Program-made: the position numbers and the translations under genes
Shown: one piece after another, positions 36,465 to 47,312 of the stretch
Position numbering within the stretch: position 1 is the stretch's first letter
How the letters are laid out: every line of letters begins with the position of its first letter
The notes under the pieces: generated by a model
What the model was told of the DNA's origin: nothing
The model's input: the letters and a program-made list of their open reading frames with translations, nothing else
The model's database searches: none
Assembly (NCBI GenBank): GCA_033807695.1
Contig: CM066308.1
Span: forward strand, 1,922,001 to 1,986,000
Direction: 5' to 3'
DNA: 64,000 bases
DNA from: Daedaleopsis sinensis
Taxonomy: Eukaryota > Basidiomycota > Agaricomycetes > Polyporales > Polyporaceae

Positions 36465-37016
36465 CGTGGATTGTAGAGGTGGGTAGGCAGGTGGGTAGAC
36501 AGCACGCAGGAGTAGCTGACGACCGCTGCTGCTGCTGCGGAACGCTGCAAACGAAGGTCGAAGTAGCTCAGACCGCGGCAGCTGGTAGCTATGAGCGTGA
36601 ATGCGCGTTCCAGGCGTCGTCAGTCGCGCAAGCGCCTGGCAAGCGCTCTCGGCTCTGTCCGACAAGCCAAGTATAGATACACACAGCACCAGCTAGAGCC
36701 CAAGTCCTATGCCTATGTACTGTACTACTAGTGAGTTTTGGACATTGACTACGTAGACATGCACATCGAGGTGATCAGAAGTGACTATATGCCTGTATGA
36801 CGAAGCCGACACCGTGGAGAGATCAGCGGATACGCGGTATCAACTTATAGCGATGGGCAAGCAACGGTACGGGAACTTTAATAACATGATGCCACTGCTA
36901 ACCAAACGCTCTTCAATATCTATTCGTATAATCTACTCTTCCTGGAGGGGCGTATCTTGTGCGTCCTCAATCTTTCGTAACCAGAATGGCCCTGCCAATA
37001 ACCACATGAGTACAAA
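36465..37016. other. intergenic, left edge of the F-box array
   Basis: About 550 bp between the BBC1-like start and the stop of F-box copy 1, both on the minus strand. It contains the 5' UTR of the former. No gene or transposon end was recognised. Confidence 0.5.
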
Positions 37017-38494
37017 TCAAGGACAGCTCGTCCAGGACGAACCGACTGGGTCAAACCTCTCGTGGAGCACAGTCGTCCACGATCCTAGTACGCCAAACTG
37101 GGAACGTACATTGCCAACCTGCACGCCTTCGGAGCTGATGATCGTCACTCTCGTCAGCGAGGCATACTGAGATCTGACAATCCAGACACAGTCGGCGACA
37201 AACCTCCATATCGCGTTCCCATGTTCTCCGGACGTCTGTCACAAATATCGCTACTACTCAGATTCACTGGAACCAGAGAAAAGATGTGCGCAACTCACAA
37301 AGTGCCAACGAATGTGGCCATCAGGGGTGACCTTGATAAATCCGACGATCGTCGCGTTCCCGTCGATGAAGCCGCCAAAGTTTATGCGCGGACGGCCGGG
37401 GTGTTCAAGATCCTCGTCTGTCCCGAGGACGCGCAGGTCCACAGAAATGGTACGGAACACTTCGACAAACTCTGGGTCGTCGAAGAGCTCGGTATTCAAC
37501 GGTTCGGTCTCCGAAGCCTGCAGCATTGGTTAGCGCTAGTCGAACACTCCCGGTCAGACGATAAGCATACGCCACCAACACCATTGAACACTAATCAAGG
37601 CGTGAGTCGCATTTTGTCACGTATAAAATAGCAGCTATACTCACCCATCAGCTCTCGATGGTCGCAGAAACAAAACGAGCACTGCCATCTGCCAGTAACC
37701 CCCGCCCAATCCCGCGCGTCGTCCAAGCTCGCGCCGTCCGGAATCACGCTCATCGTCAACGGCATGCACATCGGAAAGAACGTGTACGCCATAGGGTCGA
37801 TCTGCGCCGATATCTCCGAGGCTGGGACGACGTGCAGGGACATGACGTGGTGGATCGCCCGAACGTGCACCCAGTTGACGCGCCCGCTGCCGTCCATCGC
37901 GAACGGCCCGAAGTCGTTGTCGTACTTGTAGTTCCGCATCGCGTACACGTACGCGCGCGACAGCGTGCGCGCGTGCGGCTCGAAGTCGCGTGCGGTCAGC
38001 CCGTAGTGCGTGTGCAGCCGTGCGCGGAGCTGGCGCTCGTCGTCGGAGAGCTCCCACTCCTCGTGCTCGAGGAGGGTGCTGCCGCGGAGCATGACGGTCA
38101 CCCACGCGTGGTTCGAGGACAGGTCCCCGGCGTCGAAGTGCGTGATTGCGGGGATGGTGGTCACCATGTCGAGCAGAGTCTGGAGGATGGCGCAGCGCTC
38201 CTCGGGGTGACAGGCGGAGACCCGGGCTAGGATGGTGCGGGCACGTACGATGTGTTGCAGCTGGCTCTTCCAGTCTATCGCTACGACTGGGCGGCCGAGG
38301 GAGTCGTAGCACCTACGAGGGTCATCAAAGGGCTGCTGAAGATAGAGTTCTCGCCACAGATGCTGGTCCTCCTGGTGGTATACGAGGTCGTAGTAGTCGG
38401 AGCGAGTCTGTGCGAACTGGGCGACGTCTAGAGGGTCGAGCAAGAGCAGGATCTGCTCGAAGACCTCAACAGGAAGATCTTCAATGCTGACCAT
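37017..38494 (-). CDS. F-box protein, copy 1 (native C-terminus), about 412 aa
   Basis: Exons, right to left: 38494-37645, 37590-37571 (20 nt), 37517-37299 and 37166-37017. The F-box lies at residues 3-50 (IEDLPVEVFEQILLLLDPLD), followed by a region common to polypore F-box proteins: HLWRELYLQQPFDDPR, GEYSC-free splice to CDHRELM, then PEFVEVFRTISVDLRV, GHIRWHF and GVQVGNVRSQFGVLGSWTT. F-box proteins bring targets to SCF ubiquitin ligases through Skp1. The 20-nt exon is inferred because it restores both phase and the family's HRELxxFN pattern. The last splice is less certain. The tail FDPVGSSW agrees with the DPVGPFW ending I associate with this family, so this copy has the original 3' end. 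Repeat unit 1 begins inside its last exon. Confidence 0.75.
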
Positions 38495-41282
38495 GATTGT
38501 TGACACCCTAACGGCAAAGGTAGTCCAGGTGCCTCGGGGTGAAACGAGGCGTGAGCTTCGAATTCTGAAAGCTTGAAATCTGCATCAGGCATAGAACGAG
38601 TGTACGCTACTCACATACCCGTTTGGTTCTGTTCTCCAGGGTCCTCAGGTTGAATGGAGCCTGAGGCCTGAGCAGTGGGAGAAGGGAGATCTGAGTGAGC
38701 ACCGAGACGAATTCGTTGAAGCCGGATATCTGTAAAGGAAGGATTGTAATTATAAGCGGTTTGATCACCGGCCCGAGACCGTAGACGCCCTGAACCGAAG
38801 AGAAGACAGGGCGGTGGGTCGTCCACTGTCGCCCTCCTTGGTCCCGCGCACTCGACTCGAGCTCTCTCGACTCGTCTCTCCCCCGTCTGTCGCCTCTCGC
38901 CTCGCCTCTCGCCTCTCTCTGTCTGCGCCACTCGCTCGACGGCCACTGCCAAACGTCTCCGGATCCGCTCCACTCGACGCCGCTCCGGTCCCTCTCCTCT
39001 CTCTCAGTTGAGTGCTCCTCGTCTCTCTTGCGCTCCACTCACACTCACTCGCTCTCTCCCGCTGTAGGCATCCGCGACCATCGTCCGCCCCGCCCGTGTG
39101 TCCGCTGGCCCCCCCGATGTCAAGTCCCCTGGACACCAATTCCGACCGATCTCAGTCGTTTCCAGACGGATCGCCTCGAATCCAGCTGCGCCCGATAGCC
39201 CTCGACTGCCCGGGCTCTGCACTCTGTCTCGCATCGCCGCACGCCCATTCACTCTCGACCTACGACCCGGATACTGCCCGCCCGACGACAAAAGCTCTGC
39301 CCGTCCTCGCTCACGACGTCCCCACGCCGGTAAACTATCACTACATGCATGCTGTGAGCAGTATCCGACATCCGCTTCGTTTCCGCCGCCGTTCGACGAC
39401 TTTTCAAAGTGCTTCAAACCGGTCCCCTTGACCGTCCGACTATTCCCGCCACCTCTCTGCCCGGGAGACGGATTCGACACTCACACCCACCCCGGACGAC
39501 CCTCGAACGTCGTGCTGCGACGTTCCCCGGCGTCGTACTCGACGAATGCACCCCAATCTCTACCCGGTACGCTACCATATCCGCGATAGCTCCCCCGTTT
39601 TTCATCCCTCCGCGTGCTAACACCTTGTCCCAGGTAGCGTTGAACCATCCGCATCGAACGCGCCCCGTCTCGCGTCGATCCGACGAGGTCATCAAAATGA
39701 CTTTCAATGCGATTTCATTGCCATCCGAGGTGAGTGCGCTCTCCCGCTCGAACGACTCCCCGCCACGCCCCGTAACTACTACATCATGTGTGCGACGTCT
39801 ATGCCGTCACGTACGACACGACTCGCGGCCCCGAAGGCGACGTTTCAAATTCGCCCTCATGGGCACCTTCAAGGCCGGTCGACAAGAACTCACGATACAG
39901 CCGGCCCCGGCCCCCAAGTGCGGCTGCTCTCGACAGGTACACGCTACACGAACATGGCACGCCCGTCTCGGAAGCGACGCGGGCCGTAGAACACGCGGGA
40001 CACGACGCTCGCGCGGGCGGGGCTGGGCAGCACTACAGCCTATCTCACGAACGGCGCCCCGCCGCGCCCCGGACACCCCCTCGCCCGCTCCCGACACACT
40101 CTGCACGCACGGGACGGTCGTCGCCCGGAGCCCCGACGCGTACCCGTCGCGCGCGAGGCGAATTGGTGCGCACCTCCGCGCAAAATCACCGTATGTCGTC
40201 CACCACTCACGCAATACACGCCGCCAGCCTACAGGAAGCCGCGAGTATGTGCCCTACGCCGTCCCCCACGTGCGGAGCCCCGCCACTCGTCGAGGGCACG
40301 CCGCCCGCAACCGCGGGGGCGGGGGCACTCGCGACCGCGGCTCGTGCGCCGTCCCTCAGGCCTCAGGCTGCACCCCGCCGTGCGCGTGGAGGCGCGGCGC
40401 GGTCAGTACCGACGGGCTCGAGCACGGTGCGGCGCCTGCTCCTGCGACGGCCCTGCGCCGAGTGCGGACGAGGACGGCCCCGGCACAACGGCCGAACGTC
40501 TCCTCTCGCGGCGGCGCGCACGGGGCCGGTGCGAGCGACACCGCGCGGACGGACGTCGACGGGGAGCGGTGCGTAGGCGGGCCGCGGTGCTGGCGGGGAG
40601 TGGGTCAGTGGCGGGGCTGGAGACCGTGCGTGCGTGGGCGGGGAGCAGTACTACGGTATGTACATGTACAGGATGTAAGAGGATGTAAGCGATAAGTACT
40701 ACACAATGATTATTATTGATAGCACACACTCGTAAGTTTTGCGGGATGCGGGAGCGGTCAGCACGACTCGGGCTGGATGGGCGGATGCACTTACTTTGCG
40801 GGCGCAGTGCACAGATGTGATCGTTAGTTCTCAGAGTCGGACTGGGTCCTGTGCGAAACGAGCCGTTGAGCGTCGGCTGAGGGGCGCGAATCGACCTGGC
40901 GGGACGTACGTTCGCTCCGCGAGCCGACTGTGGACGTGCACACATGGAGCTGTCGGTGCAGCAAGAGACGTTCGCGTTAGCATCGAGGCGAACCGGTGCG
41001 GCGAGATCGAGTGCGACTCACTAGCACAGTCCTGCAGGCTGTATATCATGGCATGAGAGGCGTCGCATGCCCGCGCCCCTCCGGGATCGACGGGCATGCC
41101 ACGTCCTCCGAGTTTGCGGTGCTACCAGTGGGGGCGTGCGGCGCGCGATGCTCACGCCGTGCTCCATCCGGAGTTCACCACACTCCGAGTCGGCGGCCTG
41201 CCACAAAGAGAAGTAGTCGGCCTCCGAGTCCGGGGAGGTGTGCACGCTGCGCGACGTACCCTGCGGTGTCACAGTACGTGGC

Positions 41283-41610
41283 GAGCCACGAGTGTCCGCC
41301 GGACGCGCGAGTGCGCATGCGGGCCCGGGACCAGCGGGGGCTGCAGCAGAGATGGATCAGATCGATTCACGCAGATCCACAGGACGAGGCGATCGGACGC
41401 ACCTGTACGCGACGATCGTGACCGTGCGCAGCGTCCTAGCACGCGGCGAGCCACTGGCATGAGTGCTTGCCGGACGCGCTCTCGCGATCGGAATGCGGGA
41501 CCGACTCGCAGAGCCGGGGCTGTCGTTAGATCCATCAGCTCCGAGTCAGCTTCAAGTTGCGCAGATACAAACGAGTCGGACGTACCTGTCCGCGAGGATC
41601 GTGACCGCAT
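41283..41610. repeat. diverged internal tandem duplication in X, period about 182 bp
   Basis: Two related segments start near 41283 and 41450. Both begin with GAGCCAC and contain GCCGGACGCG and CGGGACC, and they share a near-identical 31-bp stretch starting CGGAC at 41396 and 41578. Repeat unit 2 has the same structure at about 51636-51970. Confidence 0.55.
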
Positions 41611-41689
41611 CGCGACGAGCGTGCGAGCTGCAGCAAACTGCCAGTGGTAAGTGTCTGCTTCGCGCAGTCGGACCGGCGTGGGCACGTAC

Positions 41690-42525
41690 TTTGTCTCCGG
41701 GTCCCGGCCGTGTGCGGACTTGTACGCATTCGCACTAGAAGGCGTGCATGTAAATCTAGCATAGACAGTAGTCAGTATCAAAGGGCAGTACAGACACGAC
41801 GAAGATCTACGCACCTCGGGTTCGAGCAAAGTAGATCGCGGCCCGCGAGGCTACTTGAAGCCGCGGGGACAGAGTCCGAGTCTATCGGTCGCCACTCGGG
41901 CTGCCCTGCAAACGAAACGAAAGATTAGCGAGTGTCCATTTCAGACTAGTTATAAAAGCTGTACATACACCATCCGAATCGACGCTGTCAGATGTCGGTG
42001 AGGGAATCTGCAAAGAGAGATCACAAGTCAGCTAGAGCGTAAGAAGCAGCTGGCAAGACCCGATAGTATACTCACTGGTGCGCACTGGGTGAGTCGATGC
42101 ACGTCGTCAGCGATCAGCTCGGGATCGAGTGCGGTGTTGAGCGACGTCGGTGGGCGACGTGCAAGGGCAGGGAGACGACGCCGGGAGACGACGCCGCACG
42201 AGCGGGACAGAGGGCGGGATGGCGGTGTCGACGGCGGGATGAGATGTCCGTGTCGAAAGAGCAGTGAGCAGTGTGCAGTCAGACGGGGGTAGGGATGGAC
42301 ATGTGAGGTATGTGTGAGGGCGTATGAGCGAGGGGAAGGGAGGGAAGAGGAGGGAAGAGGAGGGTGGGCGGTGGATGCTGCTGGAGGAGGGTCACCTGCA
42401 GGCCAGTACTTGTACCTCTCGCCCGTGGTCCGTGCGCATCCCCCACGGTCAGCAGACCAGAGCGTGCGGAAGTGACAACAGTCCCTTTCGCACGCGTGCT
42501 CCGCGGGTGCAGGAGCCGGGACCAA
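41690..42525 (-). CDS. possible orphan multi-exon gene in spacer X (partial model)
   Basis: Four consecutive exon-like segments keep phase on the minus strand: an open frame ending at a GTGAGT donor (lower end 42076), then 42007-41971, 41905-41815 and 41734-41690, each with AG before and GT after. Translated pieces are TSLNTALDPELIADDVHRLT, IPSPTSDSVDSDG, QPEWRPIDSDSVPAASSSL and SANAYKSAHGRDPET. Their acidic and serine content differs from the Arg-rich noise around them. I cannot fix the start or the end and know no relative. The same segments occur unchanged in X copy 2 (about 52050-52885). It could be a real orphan gene or a chance chain. Confidence 0.28.
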
Positions 42526-44715
42526 CCACAGCGCGACACGGGTGATGGGGGACGAGGGGAAGGGGACGGGGGACCCTGCGCGTGTGGACGCAGGTTCCGA
42601 GCACGGAGGAGCATGGAAGCTTCTCAGCCGTCTTCGCGTGGTGGCGTGGGCGCTCGGCTAACGTTTGACACAGTTCTCGGTGGGATACCGTCGTAATTAG
42701 GGGCGGAGGGGGCGGGAGGAGAAGGTCCTGGCTCGATAACGCCGTCTGCGCGATTCCCCGCCGTTTTGGACGATTCGGGCCGAACGGAGGGGTGTGTGTT
42801 GTGCTCGCCATATACGGCGGCTGCCAATGAGATTGTTCATGGTCAGGATCGTGCTCATAGCTCTAGTACTCGCGTTGTAATCAGCAGGGAGTCGAATGTC
42901 TGAGTTAAAATGCGAAAAGAAGAGACTTACAGTGCAGGAGGGGCCATCTCTTCATAGTCACAGCTTGCCCGAGTTGTATTAGAGCTGTCGTGATGCATAG
43001 CTATGGAGGGATTGCTCTTGCTGAGCGGACTGCGTCCGGTTCGATAACAGAGGTGAGCGGAGGAAGGAGGTAGCTTAACGCCCGGCGGTGAGTATCGCTG
43101 TCCGGATTTGGACTGCCGTTCCCACCTGCGCGGCTTGCCTATGACGCTCACCTCCGTTCACCGCCGTTCCCGCTTCACGCATCATCGTGGGGTGAGCGGG
43201 ACAAGTGTCGGTGAGCTATACTCGAGCAATTGACACTAGGGTCCACTAACACAACTGGCAGGGAAACCCAGAACAGCCTCGGACTCCGATTCCACACTCG
43301 ATTCAATTCAAGCTTCGAGCTCAACTTCAAGTTGAAGATCTACTAGTACCTCATCACCCACTGTCCGGATTCCACTACGACGGATTGCACATGTACTATG
43401 ACTGCTTTCTGTGCAAACAGAACGTTTTGTGCAGCTCACCTATGTCCGGCTGATCGGGGCAAGTTCATCCAGTACCGACTCTCATATCTGAATCAGTTCA
43501 CTGACAAACCACATCATGCAGATTATCTCAGGCTGACTGCCACTCATGCTACGACTCGCAAGCTCGTACTAGCCCGTCGTTTCCATCGGTGCATGTGTTC
43601 GGCTGATACATCAAAGTTCATTCAGGTGCGTACACGTACAAACTTGAACCATCCCGGCCGGCCGGTGTTTGCTCATGCATGTGAGTCTCTCCTACGTCAT
43701 TTCCCGCCCGAGCTATGTTCCAGGGACCGACACGAACAGGACGTGTCATTCGCGTAATGGGCGGCGAGTTCTGGGCTCGGTGTTCCCGGCCGGGCGGCGG
43801 GCGCGATCGAGTCGAATATATTTTCGACCAAGGACCCTGTCCGTGCGGGCCTTGCCGCAGCTACATCCTCGCTCCTTCACCGGTTGTTCAAGCTCGAGAG
43901 GGTGGTACAGCAGGTAAGTACGATCACGGCCTCTTGGAGCAATGCACTGAGTCTGGTATTCATAGGTTCATAAGCCGGGGGATACAGGGATAACCACGGT
44001 CCAGGCTTCAGGAAAGATTCCGAGCGGTTGCGACGTCGGGTAGCTGCTTCTGTAGCCGCACAAAATGCATTGAGTTTGCATCATTCCATGCCTTTCCGAC
44101 TGCGTGTGAGTGTCGTACACCTGTCAATTGCCGTCCAATGTCCTGTACTCAGTTCCAGGCTTCCAGCACACAACTCTCAGTGTGCATGTTGACTTGTGTA
44201 AGGTGGCATACTGTCTCAGGAATGGGGAATAATCTTGTGAGTGCAAAATATCATCTCGCGGGGTGCTCGGAGAGTTAATTGTGTGGCACTGATCATACTC
44301 GGCTGAGCTGTCATTCATGGAAGTGACGGTGTACGGACCGGAACTGAGCAGGATAGGAATCCCCGAGCATGCAGAAAATGTCTCCTTGCGTGTGGATTCC
44401 TCCCCTGCTCGACTCTGACGATGGCCGCTCAAGTAGTATACGGCCTTGCATGTACAACGTACTAGGCACGAGTATGAACGGCCGACTCGGAAGGGCAGGC
44501 GGAATATTCTGCGGCGGCATGAGCGCGCCCAGAAATAATCCCGGTACGTAATTCGGATGGTTATGGTATTTTCCGACGGCGGTGTTTGGGCGTAAGCACT
44601 AGTAATTTTTCGGCATTTCCCACTACAAACATCGCACGATCCTGGAATATACTCCGTCTGGTCCAGATCTATTCCCTTCCGTCTACATACACCCCCCCCC
44701 CCCCTACTGTCTGCC

Positions 44716-45119
44716 ATGACCAGTCTACCCACGGCCATCTCCTCGACAGACTCGACCTCCCGTCCTCATCGCCATCGCACTCCGGTCTCCAGCTCGACGA
44801 CCACGCCGCTCACGATACAACTCTTGCGGCCGCACGATGTCCGACATCTCCTTTGTGAGTATGATGTCTATCTGGCGTCGTATTTACGCACACTGACATG
44901 GCGGGCTTTCTAGTAATCGAGACGGACTGGAGGTGGCTCGCCGGCGAAGAGCAGGGGCTGCGGGCCTTCTCAAACGTCCTCGGCGCGGCGACGCGTAGAG
45001 GACGCGTAGAGGACTCGTTCACGCGTGCGCCTCGCCGCCGCCGACGTCCCGTATCGTGCTCGAAGTGTCGCCATTGCGAAGAAGAGCGGAGGGCTGGAGC
45101 TGTGGATGGCGAACTCGAG
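44716..45119 (+). CDS. possible orphan gene in spacer X with Cys-rich segment (partial model)
   Basis: An ATG at 44716, just after a pyrimidine-rich leader, opens an exon to 44854. A 59-nt intron with a GTGAGT donor, a CTGAC branch-like motif and a CTAG acceptor leads in phase to 44914-45119, which ends at a GTACGT donor. The product begins MTSLPTAISSTDSTS and contains ETDWRWLAGEEQGLRAFSNV, then an Arg run and CSKCRHCEE. The next exon (from 45181) would run into the minisatellite. It is identical in X copy 2 (55076-55479). No known family was recognised. Confidence 0.28.
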
Positions 45120-45229
45120 GTACGTACCTTCGCTATCTTACGTTCACGTAGGTGTCGCTGACGTCGCGCTGGCGTGAGCAGAGTACAGTACCAGGGGATG
45201 CAAGCAGAGCGGCGGATTGCAGTGGGAAA

Positions 45230-45760
45230 GCCGCATCGCGTCGCGCCGCCGCGATCTCTCGGTACGACGCGATGCGCCATTCCCATGCACGAGAGCGGCA
45301 GCTCCGTTCTGGGCGAAGGTCGGCGCGACGCGAGACGCAGAGGCATCGCGTCGCTGCGACGCCTCGTGTCTCTCGAGACATACCGTCGGCGGGACGCAGG
45401 ACGTCGACACTTCGCGCGACGCGCACCACGCGACGCGACGCGTCTCTCCGGTGCTCGAGAGCGGCGGCGGCATGATGTGCCGTCGGCGGGACAGGAGACT
45501 TCGAGACATGACGCGGGGCGTCGCGTCGCGTCGGGTCTCCTCCACGCACGAGAGCGGCGGCACGATGGTGGGACACAAGATGCAGAGACATCGTGTCTCC
45601 GCGACGCGTCGTGTCTCTCGCGACGTACCGTCTGCGGGACACAGGACGTCGAGCCATCGCACCACGCGATGCGACGCGTCTCTCCAGTGCTCTCGAGTGG
45701 TGGCGCCGGGAGGGACCCGTCGGGGCGTCGTGTTGCGTCTCTCCCATGCGAGAGCGGCGG
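45230..45760. repeat. decayed minisatellite in spacer X
   Basis: Imperfect direct repeats with a period near 245 bp are rich in CGACGCG and GAGAGCGGCGGC. A CGTGTCTCTCG...ACGTCGA block at about 45365-45410 recurs near 45610-45650, and GCGACGCGTCTCTCC recurs at about 45437 and 45671. X copy 2 has it at 55590-56120. Confidence 0.6.
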
Positions 45761-47312
45761 TACAGCAGTCGACGGAGCGCGGGGCTCATACCTGGTTGTG
45801 GGAGACTCGTAAGAGAGGCACGTACCGGTTTCTGGATGGCTACGGACGCGAAGATCGCTGACCAGGTGCGGAGCAGCGATTCCGTGGGCAGAGGCGCAGC
45901 GATTGAGTGCTTGAGGTACGTGCGGGCTCTCGCTAGCACTGGGAGCGTCTCGGACTGACCAAGGTGTACTAGTATCCGTGTCGCCGGCGCGAGACATTCG
46001 ACGGCGGGCGAGAGTCGCAGACGGCGGGCGTGATGCGGAGCAGGTGCGGGGTGCGGACCGGGCGGCGGAGACCGCGACGAGCCTGTCAAGTCGCATAAGA
46101 TCCTGCTACAACGCACTCACCTGCGCGAGCTACGGCGGCATTCGTGACCCAGCAAGACGTGTACAGCGCGGCCGAGCTCCCGCGGCTACGCCGCCGTGGT
46201 CGAGGGTACCTTAAGCGGGACCGACACGGTATTGGTGCGTGTCTTGACCGCTGACGCGCCCGGCGAGGCCCTAGACTAACGTTCTTCGTCAGCGCGGTTC
46301 AAGTCTACTGCGACGTTCGCACGCAAATCGCACGATGGCGCGGCGAGGCGGCGGGCGTCGACACGGTCCTCAGCGGACGTACCTCGATCTGCTGCCCAAG
46401 GTCAAGTCACAGAGTGGGTTCGGGGTACGCACCTTGACGAGGACGAGACGGTGGCGTAGACTTGGGCGACGTCACGCATCAGGCGGCCGAGCACGAATCG
46501 GCGGGAGGGGGGCAGCTGCAGAGTGGGCGGATGGCGTGGACTTGGACATCACTGGCAGGTGCGTGTGTCTTGCTGTTCCGGGGCCGGTCGTGTATGCGGG
46601 GCAGCCGGAAGCGTGGGCGCGGGCGCGGGATGGCTAGAGGGCGTCGGGGAGTCGTGTGCACGCGGCGAAAACGGGAGCGGGGACAGGGTCGGCGGCGGGG
46701 GAGTCGGAAACCGCGGCGGCAGCGGTAGAGTCAGAACCGGCAGCTGGCGGTCGTGCAGAGTACAAGGTACGCCCATTTCCCTCAATTTCCATGCACGAGC
46801 AGCCGGCAGCAGAGGCGCGAGGACGGGAGGACGGGAAGACGGGAGGATTCAGCATGGCGGTCGGAAGCAAGAGGCGCGACGGCGATACGCGACGCGATCC
46901 GGGTGTCCAAGTATGGGAACGTAGGCGCCGGTAAGTCGTACTCACCGCCGACGAGTCGCGCGAGGGAGATACGCTGGGCAGAGGCGGAGAGGGGTCAGCG
47001 GGCGAGTGGGCGAGCGGGCGGTGCTGGAGACGTGTGTATGTACTCAGGAAACCGGCGGACGGACTTGCGAGACTCACCTGTTGCGAGTGTCTGACACTCT
47101 GTCTCCGAGTTGCACCGCGTCCAAGTCCGACTCAGAGTCCTAGTCGTGTCGCACTCGAGAGAGTAGGGAGCACAAATATATTTCGTGCGTGTACAGCTGT
47201 AGCTACTGTGCCAGAGTCCGCCTCCCCTCCCCTCCCCTCCTGCCCGCCCCCTACCATATTCGCGCCCACCCCTCGACACCTATATGCCCTTGGAAACACC
47301 CTATCTCCTGCT

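Noticed and set aside
39409..40695. 428-codon open frame on the plus strand in spacer X, repeated at 49762-51048
   Set aside because: The translation is Arg/Pro/Ala-rich without any domain, overlaps open frames on the other strand, and crosses strong splice-like signals. Long open frames are common by chance at this GC content.
44810..46096. 428-codon open frame on the minus strand in spacer X, repeated at 55170-56456
   Set aside because: It reads through the CG-rich minisatellite, and its length comes from repeated CGACGC-type sequence that lacks stops in several frames. No family resemblance.
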